This document shows positions 1-8,030 of a stretch of DNA of 64,000 nt, piece after piece. Origin of the DNA: PoT sp049331405 (GTDB lineage: Bacteria > Planctomycetota > Planctomycetia > Isosphaerales > Isosphaeraceae); NCBI RefSeq assembly GCF_049331405.1, contig NZ_CP186274.1:3286001-3350000 (forward strand), read 5' to 3'. The notes beneath the pieces were generated by a model. That model was not told the DNA's origin. It saw only the letters and a list, made by a program, of their open reading frames with translations, and did no database searches. The translations under genes were made by a program, and so were the position numbers. Within the stretch, counting starts at the first letter, position 1, and every line of letters starts with the position of its first letter.

Positions 1-2
1 TC

Positions 3-593
3 CAGTTCACCGCCTGGCTGCCGAAGAACACCGCGCTCAACAAGGCGCTCGATGCCTGCTACAAGCGGGGTATCGGCCTGGTTTCGATGAAGCAGGTCGC
101 GGGGCAAGACAAGATCCTCGAGACGGTCCCCAAGCGGATCCCGAGCCTCAAAGAGAAGGGGCTTTCTCCCTACCAGGGACTCCTGCACGCGATCTGGTCC
201 GACGAACGGATCACGTCGTGCTGCGTCTCGATGCGAAACACCGACCAGATCCGCGAGAACAGCATCGCCGCCAAGAACTTCGAGCCCTTGAATCAGGCTC
301 AGATCAAGGAGTTGCGCGACGCCTGCATCGCGGCCGGACCGACCTTCTGCGCCGACTGCGACGGCCGTTGTGCCCGCGCGGCGGGGACCAAAGCCTCACT
401 CGGAGACCTGACGCGGCTCATCACCTACCACGACCACTATGGTTATCGTGGCGAGGCGCGAAGGCTCTACTCCAAACTCTCGGAAACTCAGCGTGATTGG
501 TCGGGGGCCGACCTCGAAGCTGCGCAGACCGCCTGCCCCAATCACCTGAATTTTGCGAGTCTCATGCCCAGGGTGGATAAACACCTCGCCTGA
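3..593 (+). CDS. aldo/keto reductase family protein, C-terminal part
   Basis: The reading frame is open from the first bases of the window, so the N-terminus lies upstream; about 196 residues are visible. The segment carries the end of a TIM-barrel aldo/keto reductase (the stretch LVSMKQVAGQDK near the window edge, then ITSCCVSMRN), followed by a cysteine cluster CADCDGRC. That cluster resembles the C-terminal 4Fe-4S-type extension of the larger aldo/keto reductases common in Planctomycetota, many of which are exported. The role is NAD(P)H-linked carbonyl reduction by family; the substrate is unknown. The gene ends just before a strong hairpin terminator. Missing N-terminal catalytic residues (Asp, Tyr, Lys, His) cannot be checked here. 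Confidence 0.8.
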   Translation, partial: QFTAWLPKNTALNKALDACYKRGIGLVSMKQVAGQDKILETVPKRIPSLKEKGLSPYQGLLHAIWSDERITSCCVSMRNTDQIRENSIAAKNFEPLNQAQIKELRDACIAAGPTFCADCDGRCARAAGTKASLGDLTRLITYHDHYGYRGEARRLYSKLSETQRDWSGADLEAAQTACPNHLNFASLMPRVDKHLA

Positions 594-633
594 ACGGCGA
601 TCACCATCACGGTGCGAACATGAACTCGCTCGA

Positions 634-680
634 CGAAGGCGGCCCGGCAATGCCCGGGCCGCCTTCGTTTCGTTTTGGTT
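634..680 (+). terminator. Rho-independent terminator of the aldo/keto reductase gene
   Basis: A 14-bp perfect stem (634-647 with 654-667, arm CGAAGGCGGCCCGG) with a 6-nt loop is followed by a T-rich tract (TTTCGTTTTGGTT). It sits about 40 bp after the stop codon of the reductase gene, which fits an intrinsic terminator. Confidence 0.85.
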
Positions 681-895
681 GAGGCGTTCCTAACAGATGC
701 TTTCCTTCATGGCATGCGGATCGGATTTTTCTTGAGTTTACCGGGGATCGTCGACATAGTACCCGATGGCGCGAAGCGTGCCTTGCTCGTTCGCGGGCCC
801 TGTTCCACCGCACGTTTCAGCCGAGGCCGAGGCGATGACGCATCGACGTCCGTAACGGAGCGGGCGCGAAATGTCTTGAACAAGGCTGGCGATCC

Positions 896-1303
896 ATGGG
901 TAAGAACATCTACGTCGGAAACCTGCCATACGACACCACGCAAGACGACCTCGTCCAGTTGTTCCAGACCTATGGGACGGTCACGAGCGGGCAGGTGATC
1001 ATCGACAAGTTCAGCGGACGGAGCCGAGGCTTCGGATTCGTCGAGATGGCCAACGATGATGAGGCCAACACCGCCATCGAAAATCTCAACGGTTCTCCCT
1101 TCGGGGGGCGCCCCCTGACCGTGAACGAAGCCCGTCCCCGCGAAGAACGTAGCGGAGGCGGCGGGGGATACGGGGGAGGCGGCGGTGGACGTGGCGGTTA
1201 TGGGGGCGGTGGGGGGAGCCGCGGCGGTTACGGAGGAGGAGGATACGGGGGCGGTGGCCACGGAGGTGGCGGCTCCCGAGAGTCCGGTTACGATCAATAT
1301 TGA
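896..1303 (+). CDS. glycine-rich RNA-binding protein with one RRM domain
   Basis: A 135-residue protein with a single RRM fold at about residues 3-80. RNP2 is IYVGNL (residues 5-10) and RNP1 is RGFGFVEM (about residues 44-51), both with the aromatic residues that stack on RNA. The last 50 residues are almost only glycine with Tyr, Arg and Ser (repeats of GGYGGGG), ending in DQY. Small RRM/Gly-rich proteins in bacteria are often cold-induced RNA chaperones; that role is inferred here. There is no obvious Shine-Dalgarno sequence before the ATG. The gene is preceded by about 220 bp of leader after the upstream terminator and is followed by rpsU. The Gly-rich tail is encoded by tandem GGCGGN codons and may vary in length between strains. 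Confidence 0.92.
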   Translation: MGKNIYVGNLPYDTTQDDLVQLFQTYGTVTSGQVIIDKFSGRSRGFGFVEMANDDEANTAIENLNGSPFGGRPLTVNEARPREERSGGGGGYGGGGGGRGGYGGGGGSRGGYGGGGYGGGGHGGGGSRESGYDQY

Positions 1304-1354
1304 ATCTCCGGCCACTTTTCCGATTTCGGATCTGGCTTTCGGCTTCAATCGCGA

Positions 1355-1360
1355 TATAAT
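1355..1360 (+). promoter_or_regulatory. putative -10 box of rpsU
   Basis: A perfect TATAAT lies 118 bp before the rpsU start. The -35 region 16-18 bp upstream (around CTGGCT) is poor, so the call rests on the -10 box and on its position between two genes. Transcription from here would run through the hairpin at 1379-1409. Confidence 0.4.
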
Positions 1361-1378
1361 CTTGATCTGGGTCGATAG

Positions 1379-1412
1379 AAAGGGAGGGCCGTGCGCCGGT
1401 TCTCCCTTTTCC
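1379..1412 (+). terminator. hairpin with T-run between the RRM gene and rpsU
   Basis: Arms AAAGGGAG (1379-1386) and CTCCCTTT (1402-1409) form an 8-bp stem with a 15-nt loop, and the right arm runs into CTTTTCC. It can end transcription of the RRM gene. Because a candidate -10 box lies upstream of it, it could also act as an attenuator in the rpsU leader. Confidence 0.6.
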
Positions 1413-1477
1413 TATTGCAAGCGTTCATTGGGAGAGCCTTCGCTGGCCACTCTGGAAGGAAACGGGAGGTTTTGCCT

Positions 1478-1666
1478 GTGGTGAAGTTACGGGTACGTTC
1501 CGGCGAGTCGATTCAGGAGGCCGTTCGTCGCTTCCGAAAGCTGTGTGAGCGCAGTGGGTTGCGTAAAGAAATGCGACGCAAGGCCTACTATGAGAAGCCC
1601 AGCGAACGGCGCCGCCGTGAAGAATTGAAGCGCCTTCGCAAAGCTCGCCAGGCCGCCCGAGTCTGA
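1478..1666 (+). CDS. rpsU: small ribosomal subunit protein bS21
   Basis: This 62-residue, very basic protein reads VKLRVRSGESIQEAVRRFRK and later YYEKPSERRRRE, matching bS21 of the 30S subunit, which helps base-pairing of the Shine-Dalgarno sequence with 16S rRNA. Length and charge fit the family. There is no ATG at the start of homology. Two tandem GTG codons (1478, 1481) follow GGGAGGT at 1464-1470; the first leaves a 7-nt spacer and gives the usual M-V-K start, so it is preferred. An in-frame TTG at 1472 is too close to the ribosome site. It lies downstream of an RNA-binding protein gene, with a hairpin in between. Confidence 0.93.
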   Translation: MVKLRVRSGESIQEAVRRFRKLCERSGLRKEMRRKAYYEKPSERRRREELKRLRKARQAARV

Positions 1667-1700
1667 GTCGAACTCTCAGGCTTTCCGCGGGACAGATCTC

Positions 1701-1750
1701 CCGGCTCGTGACGCTCGGCGTGATTCACGCCTTGAGACGTCCCGAGCCGG
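1701..1750 (+). terminator. possible rpsU terminator hairpin
   Basis: Arms CCGGCTCG (1701-1708) and CGAGCCGG (1743-1750) can pair, enclosing a smaller stem GGCGTG/CACGCC. The following sequence (TTGTCGTTGG) is only weakly T-rich, so termination is uncertain. Confidence 0.4.
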
Positions 1751-1790
1751 TTGTCGTTGGTGGGCCATCGTTTCGAGCTACGAAATTGGC

Positions 1791-1826
1791 AAAAAAAGAG
1801 GCGTCGCCCGAGATGGACGACGCCTC
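1791..1826 (-). terminator. Rho-independent terminator of purB
   Basis: Read on the minus strand, a 9-bp stem GAGGCGTCG/CGACGCCTC is followed directly by seven T residues (the A-run at 1791-1797). It starts about 30 bp after the purB stop codon. Confidence 0.9.
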
Positions 1827-1854
1827 GAGGATCTTTCGGCACTAATGGCTTGCG

Positions 1855-3285
1855 TCAGACATCGATCTCGCGCGTGATCTCGGTGCGCGCCGGGTACTTC
1901 TTGCGGATCGGCTCGACTTCGCTCGCAATGAACTCGGTCACCTGCTCGGGCGAACGCCCGACGAAGAGGGCCGGGTCGATCGTGTCCTTGTAGTTGATCG
2001 ATGGGAAGGCGGGATCCGCCGTCAGGCGCTCGATCAGGTCGTTGTCCCGCGCCCCTTGCTTGAGACGCGCCGCGGCGTCGAGGGAGTGGACCCGAATCCG
2101 CTCGTGCAGGACCTGCCGGTCGCCCCCCGCCTGGACGGCCGCCATGAGCAGGTTCTCGGTGGCCATGAACGGCAGTTCCTCGGTGAGGTTCTTCTCGATC
2201 ACCGGCGGGTGAACGACGAGACCGGGGACGACATTCAGGTAGAGGCTCATCAACGCATCCGCGCCCAGGAACGCCTGGGGCAGGGTGAGCCGGCGCACCG
2301 CGCTATCGTCGAGCGTCCGCTCGAGCCACTGGGTCGCGGCGGTCTGGCCGGCGACCGGCTGGAGCCCCATCACGAATCGGGCGATCGAGCACATCCGCTC
2401 GGCTCGCATCGGGTTGCGCTTGTACGCCATCGCCGACGACCCGATCTGCTCCGACTCGAACGGCTCCTCGACTTCCCGTTCGTGGGCCAGGAGCCGGAGG
2501 TCCGAGCCGAACCGATGGGCGCTCTCGGCGAGCGCGGAGAGGCTGCTGAGGACGAGGGAGTCGATCTTCCTGGTGTACGTCTGGCCCGAGACCGGGAGGA
2601 TCTCATCAAATGAGAAGGCCTCTGCCACCCTGCGATCGAGCTCGTGGACCTTGGCGTGGTCCCCGTCGAAGAGGGCGAGGAAGCTGGCCTGCGTCCCCGT
2701 CGTCCCCTTCACCCCCAGGAACTTCAGGTCCTCGATCCGGCGCTCGATTTCGTGATAGTCGAGGATCAGCTCATAGCACCAGAGCGTTGCACGCTTCCCG
2801 ACCGTCACGAGCTGCGCGGGCTGGAAGTGGGTGTATCCGAGGCACGGCTGGGACTTCCATCTTTCCGCGAACTTCGCCAGGCCGTCGATCGCAGCCACGA
2901 TCTGATCCCGGAGGAGCCGCAGGCCGTCGCGGAGCAGGATCAGGTCGGTATTGTCGGTGACGTAGCAGCTCGTCGCGCCGAGATGGATGATGGCGCGGGC
3001 CTCGGGCGCGGCGTCGCCGAGCGTGTAGACGTGCGCCATGACGTCGTGACGCAGGCGTTTCTCGTGGGCCTTGGCGACCTCGAAGTCGACGGATTCGACC
3101 TTCGCCTCGAGGGCGTCGATCTGGGCCTCGGTGATGTTCAGGCCGAGTTCGCGCTCGGCCCGGGCGAGGGCCACCCAGAGGCGTCGCCAGGTGGAGAACT
3201 TTCGCTGCGGGGACCAGAGCGCGGACATCTCGCGGCTGGCGTAGCGGGCGATGAGGGGATTGTCGTACTGCAGGTGTTGGCTCAT
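1855..3285 (-). CDS. purB: adenylosuccinate lyase
   Basis: A 476-residue enzyme of the fumarase/aspartase superfamily. It removes fumarate from SAICAR and from adenylosuccinate in purine synthesis in the cytoplasm. The superfamily signature is GSSAMAYKRNPMRAE (residues 282-296, the flexible catalytic loop); TSCYVTDNTD (105-114) and YTHFQPAQ (151-158) hold substrate-binding residues. Length and sequence resemble the eukaryotic/ADSL-like type rather than the shorter Bacillus type. The ATG at 3285 gives the usual start of homology (QYDNPLIARYAS). It lies 156 bp downstream of the glutamate dehydrogenase gene on the same strand and ends at a strong terminator. Confidence 0.95.
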   Translation of the reverse strand: MSQHLQYDNPLIARYASREMSALWSPQRKFSTWRRLWVALARAERELGLNITEAQIDALEAKVESVDFEVAKAHEKRLRHDVMAHVYTLGDAAPEARAIIHLGATSCYVTDNTDLILLRDGLRLLRDQIVAAIDGLAKFAERWKSQPCLGYTHFQPAQLVTVGKRATLWCYELILDYHEIERRIEDLKFLGVKGTTGTQASFLALFDGDHAKVHELDRRVAEAFSFDEILPVSGQTYTRKIDSLVLSSLSALAESAHRFGSDLRLLAHEREVEEPFESEQIGSSAMAYKRNPMRAERMCSIARFVMGLQPVAGQTAATQWLERTLDDSAVRRLTLPQAFLGADALMSLYLNVVPGLVVHPPVIEKNLTEELPFMATENLLMAAVQAGGDRQVLHERIRVHSLDAAARLKQGARDNDLIERLTADPAFPSINYKDTIDPALFVGRSPEQVTEFIASEVEPIRKKYPARTEITREIDV

Positions 3286-3441
3286 ATCAAATTCCGTCGC
3301 GACCGCTCGAGGCTCGGGTCGTCTGCTTGGGGGACCTCATCGAAATTGGCAGGGCAATTCATGCGTTGCGGAAAGACAAATGCGGATGGGCGCGGGGTGA
3401 GTCTCGCCGCATCCGTGGGCGTGGTTGCGGGCTCCTGAACC

Positions 3442-4671
3442 TCAGATCCCGCCGAGGACGCGGGCCCTGCCGACGCGGGAGATGGCGAGCATGAATGCGG
3501 CCGTGCGCATGCTGGTCGACTTGCGTTGCGAGAGGTCGTAGACCTTGTTGAAGCTCTCGACGAGCTTCGTTTCCTGCTCGCGCTGGACCTGCTCGAGCGA
3601 CCAGCGGAAGTGCTGGAGGTTCTGGACCCACTCGAAATAGCTGACGATCACCCCGCCGGCGTTCGCCAGGATGTCGGGGACGACCGGGATGCCGCGGGAG
3701 TGGAAAATCTCGTCGGCCTCGGGCCAGGTGGGCCCGTTGGCGGCCTCGACGATGATCTTGGCCTGCACGGCCTTCGCCATCGTGGCGTCGAAGACGCCGC
3801 CGAGCGCCGCGGGGATGAGCACGTCGACGGGCATGGTCAGGAGCTGCTCGTTCGTGCTCGCGTCGCCCCCCTTGAACCCGATGACCTTGCGGTCCGTGGA
3901 CACATGCTTGTCCAGCTCCGGGATGTCGATCCCCTCCGGATTCGTGACGGCCCCATAGGCGTCGGAGACCGCCACGACCTTCCCTCCCGCGTTATGGAGG
4001 AATCGGGCCGTGAAGCTGCCGACGTTGCCGTAGCCCTGGATCGCGAAGGTCGAGCCGGCGATCTCCTGCTTGAGCCGGTTGAGGATTTCTCGGGTCACGA
4101 TGAAGATACCGTAGCCCGTCGCCGCCTCGCGCCCCGCGGAGCCGTGGAATTCGACGGGCTTCCCGGTGACGCAGGCCGGGTGGAACCCGTGGAACTTGGA
4201 GTATTCATTCATGATCCAGGCCATGACCTGGGCGTCGGTGCCGACGTCGGGCGCGGGGATGTCCTTGTCGGGGCCGATGAAGTCGTGGATCTGCAGGACG
4301 AACTTGCGCGTGAGGCGCTCGAGCTCGCCCCGGGAGAGCTTGCTCGGGTCGCAGTTCATCCCCCCTTTGCCGCCGCCGAAGGGGAGGTCGACGACCGCCG
4401 TCTTCCACGTCATGAGGCTGGCGAGCGACCTCGCCTCGTCCTGGTCGACGTGCGGGTGGTAGCGCAGGCCTCCCTTGAAGGGCCCGCGCGCGTTGTCGTG
4501 CTGGACGCGATAGCCGATGAAGTTGCCGATCTGGCCCGAGTCCATCTCGATGGTGACCTCGACTCGCAGCTCACGATCGGGGGTGATCATGAGCGTGCGC
4601 ATGTTGTCGGTCAAGTCCATCAGCGACGCGGCTCGATCAAAATAGAAGTTCGTCGCTTCAAAGGCTTGCAT
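3442..4671 (-). CDS. glutamate dehydrogenase (Glu/Leu/Phe/Val dehydrogenase family)
   Basis: A 409-residue cytoplasmic enzyme that interconverts glutamate with 2-oxoglutarate and ammonia using NAD(P). The dimerisation/catalytic domain (about residues 1-180) holds GPFKGGLRYHP, the catalytic-lysine motif PFGGGKGG (Lys near 102) and PAPDVGT with the catalytic Asp near 142. The Rossmann domain has GYGNVG at 213-218. The motif set and length fit the bacterial and archaeal NAD-linked branch; the cofactor is inferred only. It is transcribed away from the creatininase-family gene at 4862 and runs toward purB. Leucine or phenylalanine dehydrogenase is less likely because the protein is longer than those enzymes. 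Confidence 0.92.
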   Translation of the reverse strand: MQAFEATNFYFDRAASLMDLTDNMRTLMITPDRELRVEVTIEMDSGQIGNFIGYRVQHDNARGPFKGGLRYHPHVDQDEARSLASLMTWKTAVVDLPFGGGKGGMNCDPSKLSRGELERLTRKFVLQIHDFIGPDKDIPAPDVGTDAQVMAWIMNEYSKFHGFHPACVTGKPVEFHGSAGREAATGYGIFIVTREILNRLKQEIAGSTFAIQGYGNVGSFTARFLHNAGGKVVAVSDAYGAVTNPEGIDIPELDKHVSTDRKVIGFKGGDASTNEQLLTMPVDVLIPAALGGVFDATMAKAVQAKIIVEAANGPTWPEADEIFHSRGIPVVPDILANAGGVIVSYFEWVQNLQHFRWSLEQVQREQETKLVESFNKVYDLSQRKSTSMRTAAFMLAISRVGRARVLGGI

Positions 4672-4861
4672 CGAACGGTCAACCCAAGGTTAATGGAGTC
4701 GGTACGAAGGGCCGAATCCAGGCCCGATCGTAACGGACGCGACATCCAGGTCGCAATGGCCCTGGAACCCACCCACGAGCGAGCCAATCGTCGAGCGAGC
4801 GGGCCTAACCGGCCCTGATCCTCGGAGGCTCGCGACCTCTTGCACGACGCGAAGGGAATCA

Positions 4862-5635
4862 ATGGTACGCCGTCCCTGGGTGCTTGCCGAGACCAACTAC
4901 GGGCAGATCAAGTCGCAGCCCCCCTTCGAGGTGGCGGTTTTCCCCCTGGGGGCGACGGAGCCTCACAACCTGCATTTGCCCTATGGTACGGACACGTATC
5001 AGGTTTGGGAGGTCGCCGAGCAGGCCTGCGCCAAAGCTCACGGACAGGGCGCACGCGTCGTCGTGCTGCCGGCCCTGGCCTACGGGACCGAGACGAACCA
5101 GATGCGGTTCCCGATGGCGATGAACCTCAATCCCTCGACCATCGCCAAGGTCATCACCGACGTCGTCGAGTCGCTCAGCACCCACGGCGTCCGCAAGTGC
5201 CTGCTCCTGAACGGGCACGGCGGCAACGACCTCAAGTGGATCCTGCGCGAGCTGCACACGAAAACGGATGTCCACCTCTTCCTGGCGCATTGGTACAAAT
5301 TCGCCTCGGACAAGCACGCGACGATCTTCGAGGACGCCGGCGACCACGCGGGGGAGATGGAGACGAGCATGGGCCTCGCCCACTTCCCGGACCTCGTCGA
5401 CATGGAGGCGGCCGACCCTGGCACGATGGCCCCGACCCGCATCGAGGCAATCAACAAGGGCTGGCTCGAGATCACCCGACCCTGGCACCTCCTGACGACC
5501 AACTCGGGGGCGGGCAACCCGTACCCGGCGACCGCCGAGAAGGGGAAGGCCCTGACCGAGATCGTCGTCGATCGGCTGGCCAAGGCCCTGGTGGACCTCG
5601 CCAAGAGCCCCATCGACGAGAAATTCCCCTATTAA
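4862..5635 (+). CDS. creatininase family amidohydrolase
   Basis: A 257-residue protein of the creatininase/FAPy-deformylase fold. Candidate metal ligands are Glu33 and His35 in GATEPHN, Asp43 in GTDT, His119 in NGHGGN and Glu165 in GDHAGEMETS, all in the family's order. These enzymes hydrolyse cyclic or linear amide bonds using two metal ions. The substrate here is unknown; creatinine is unlikely in this setting, and related branches act in riboflavin/F420 or redox-cofactor synthesis. It starts 190 bp from the divergent glutamate dehydrogenase gene. The next gene follows after 63 bp on the same strand, but no functional link is evident. Confidence 0.88.
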   Translation: MVRRPWVLAETNYGQIKSQPPFEVAVFPLGATEPHNLHLPYGTDTYQVWEVAEQACAKAHGQGARVVVLPALAYGTETNQMRFPMAMNLNPSTIAKVITDVVESLSTHGVRKCLLLNGHGGNDLKWILRELHTKTDVHLFLAHWYKFASDKHATIFEDAGDHAGEMETSMGLAHFPDLVDMEAADPGTMAPTRIEAINKGWLEITRPWHLLTTNSGAGNPYPATAEKGKALTEIVVDRLAKALVDLAKSPIDEKFPY

Positions 5636-5698
5636 ATGGTGAGGGGAAGACGCGAGCCCGCCGGTTTTCCCTCGAGACTTGAACGAGCCTGGCCTGCC

Positions 5699-6715
5699 AT
5701 GACGCGAACGTTGACGCCTCGACCCGCCCTTCGACTCTCCCTCGCCCTGGCCTCCCTGCTCTTTGTCGGGTGCCGGGACCGCGAAGCTGCCCCTGAAAAA
5801 GGGAAGGCCGAGACGAAGGCGGCCGAGCACATCACCACGACGACCAAGTACAAGCTCGTCGGCGTGGTCCGCAGGGTCGACCGGGCGTCCGGGCAGGTGA
5901 CCATCGCCCATGAAGCCCTCCCCGGCTTCATGGGGGCGATGACGATGCCCTTCACCTTGAAGGACAAATCCAGCCTCGAGGACGTCCAGCCGGGTGACTC
6001 CGTCGAAGGGGGCCTCGTCGTCATAAAGGAAGACGACGTGGTGAAGGACTACGAGCTGAAAGACCTCGTCGTCAGCAATCCCGCCACGGAGCCGCCCAAG
6101 GAGGAAACCCCGTCGGGCAGGGGAGTCACCACCCCCGAGCGGCCGAAGCGACTCAATGTCGGCGAGGAAGTCCCCGACTTCGAGATGACGACGCAGGACG
6201 GCAAGCCCTTGAAGCTCTCGGAGCTCCGGGGGAACGTCGTCGTATTAACTTTCATCTACACGCGATGCCCCTTGCCGAACTTCTGCCCGATGATGGATCG
6301 CAAGTTCGGCGGCCTCGCGGAGAAAGTCGGAGCGATCCCGGCGCGGGCCGATCGCGTCCGCTTGCTCTCCGTGAGCTTCGACCCCGAGCATGACACGCCC
6401 GAGATCCTCCGGAAGCATGCGAAGGTCCAGGGGGCCCATCCCCCGCTCTGGACCTTCGCCGTCGCCTCTCACCCCGAACTCGAGAAGGTCACGCCACGCC
6501 TGGGGCTCATGTACGGGCCCACAGCCAACGAGATCATCCACAACCTCTGCACGGTCGTCATCGACGCCGATGGCAAGGTCGCCCGCCTGGACGTCGGCAC
6601 CGAGTCCAACAAGTGGCAGCCCTCCGACCTGCTCGGCGTGATCACCCGGCTCCTCAAATCGGAACCGGCCACGCCCGCCGCGGAGCCCGTGACCCCGGCC
6701 AAACCCTCCCTCTGA
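5699..6715 (+). CDS. CusF-like / SCO1-SenC fusion, copper-handling lipoprotein
   Basis: The chosen ATG gives a lipoprotein leader ending LLFVGC with the lipid-modified Cys at 25 (338 residues in all); a frame extension upstream to 5636 only adds 21 unlikely residues. Residues 50-130 form a CusF_Ec-type domain (VTIAHEALPGFMGAMTMPF, with the Met-rich copper site). Residues 150-320 are an SCO/thioredoxin fold: TFIYTRCPLPNFCP has the two Cys ligands at 190 and 196, and His281 in EIIHNLC is the third copper ligand. SCO proteins deliver copper to the CuA site of cytochrome c oxidase. The Cys pair is spaced C-x5-C rather than the classic C-x3-C. It probably acts outside the inner membrane; no oxidase genes are nearby. 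Confidence 0.9.
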   Translation: MTRTLTPRPALRLSLALASLLFVGCRDREAAPEKGKAETKAAEHITTTTKYKLVGVVRRVDRASGQVTIAHEALPGFMGAMTMPFTLKDKSSLEDVQPGDSVEGGLVVIKEDDVVKDYELKDLVVSNPATEPPKEETPSGRGVTTPERPKRLNVGEEVPDFEMTTQDGKPLKLSELRGNVVVLTFIYTRCPLPNFCPMMDRKFGGLAEKVGAIPARADRVRLLSVSFDPEHDTPEILRKHAKVQGAHPPLWTFAVASHPELEKVTPRLGLMYGPTANEIIHNLCTVVIDADGKVARLDVGTESNKWQPSDLLGVITRLLKSEPATPAAEPVTPAKPSL

Positions 6716-8030
6716 CGATCGCTATGTCGAGACGGGCAGGGGGACGAGGCTCTCGGCGAGCCCCCGCAGTCGAGCCCGCGTATATCAACCTTCTCGACCA
6801 AACTTGGCGAGATAGCACTTTGCTCAAGCTGCGAAAGACATGCGGCACCTGATCATTTGATTCCGCCGGTATACTACGTCGGATCTGGTGAAATCCCGAT
6901 CAAGGTCGGAAAACATTCACATCTCAAAATTCCCGAGTCGGCCTCGAGTACAGACTGCGGTTGACGGCTTGACTGATTAGGGATATCCCACTCGCATGAA
7001 GCCTCGATCCGGGCATGCGCCATTGAGGTTGTCCGGGAAACCATCGACCGGCTGGGTCGCCGGTGGTGGGTTACCTCCCGGGCCGCGGTGTCATCCCCAG
7101 GCGAGTGTCGTGAACTCGTGCAGCCCCATCGACGTGTTCAATCCAATGGGGTGATAGCGAGCAAGCCTTACGCTCCTTCTCGCTCATAGAATCGGTGGCG
7201 CAAGCTCTGGCAACATCGGACGATCGGCTGCCCTTCTCGCGATGCATCCCCGTCCGTTGATCCGTGCCGATAGGCTCCTCCATGCGCCCCCGCTCGGTTC
7301 GGAGGGGACCTACGGCCTCGCTCGGATTCGATATATTCGGCATAAGCCTTACAGGGCGATATCCGCTCGCCCTGGATTTCCCGGAGGGAACAGGCCAGGC
7401 CGCACCCCGGACGAGCGGGCCCTTGCCGGGGTTTGATCATCAAGTTGTTTCTTGTGAGACGGCTTATGAACGAGCCCTCGGGCTGAGGTAAGGGACGCTT
7501 CGCGGGGCTCGAACAGTCGGCCGAACGAACATATCGCCCGATCGACGACTGAACGGCTTCGACACGCGCTTGTTCGAGTGTACGTTTGCAGCATTCAATT
7601 CTTTCGGTGGCCAGTGGCGATACTGTCAACCGAGCGTCAAACACGTTTGATTCTCTGATTCGCACGAGTCTTCATGTTGCCATCCGCGACGCGTAACGTT
7701 ACCTTCAAGTGGGTCATTCAGAGAAATCAAGGATGATAACGATTGCGAACTTCGGTCGAATGATGTAGAAAGAGGAGGTAGATGTTGTCAACCTCCCAAA
7801 TTGTGATACATTCGCGCAAGTCATCGATCCTGAGTCGCTCAAGGCCGGGGAACCTTGCGTTCCGTCGTGCCCGACCTTGAGGAGATCGTGACCCGTGCCG
7901 ATCCATTGGGCGACAATCTTATTTAGACTGCTGTGGTCTGAATAATTCGGGAGCTTCCCCGCGAGACCCGGGTGGGGTGGCCTCACGCCGTTTCATCAGC
8001 ATCCGAGTCATTCGGGTAGGAGTATCATCG
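6716..8030. other. gene-poor interval of 1.3 kb
   Basis: No protein with recognisable features or consistent planctomycete codon use was seen. Open frames on both strands (the longest is 165 codons on the minus strand, 7168-7665) are rich in Arg, Ser and Cys without motifs and overlap each other, as expected of non-coding GC-rich DNA. The region is less GC-rich than its flanks. It includes the 10-bp palindrome GGGATATCCC near 6980 and the possible promoter of the regulator gene near 7785. Confidence 0.5.
7774..7812 (+). promoter_or_regulatory. possible promoter and inverted repeat upstream of the ArsR-type gene
   Basis: TTGTCA (7785-7790), a 16-bp spacer and TACATT (7807-7812) resemble a sigma-70 promoter. 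An inverted repeat GGAGGT/ACCTCC (7774-7779 and 7791-7796) overlaps the -35 element and could be an operator. Both are short matches and lie about 220 bp before the start codon. Confidence 0.3.

Noticed and set aside
707..1348. 213-codon open frame on the minus strand
   Set aside because: It is the antisense of the RRM protein and its Gly-rich tail; the Ala/Ser/Pro-rich product is a by-product of GC-rich codons.
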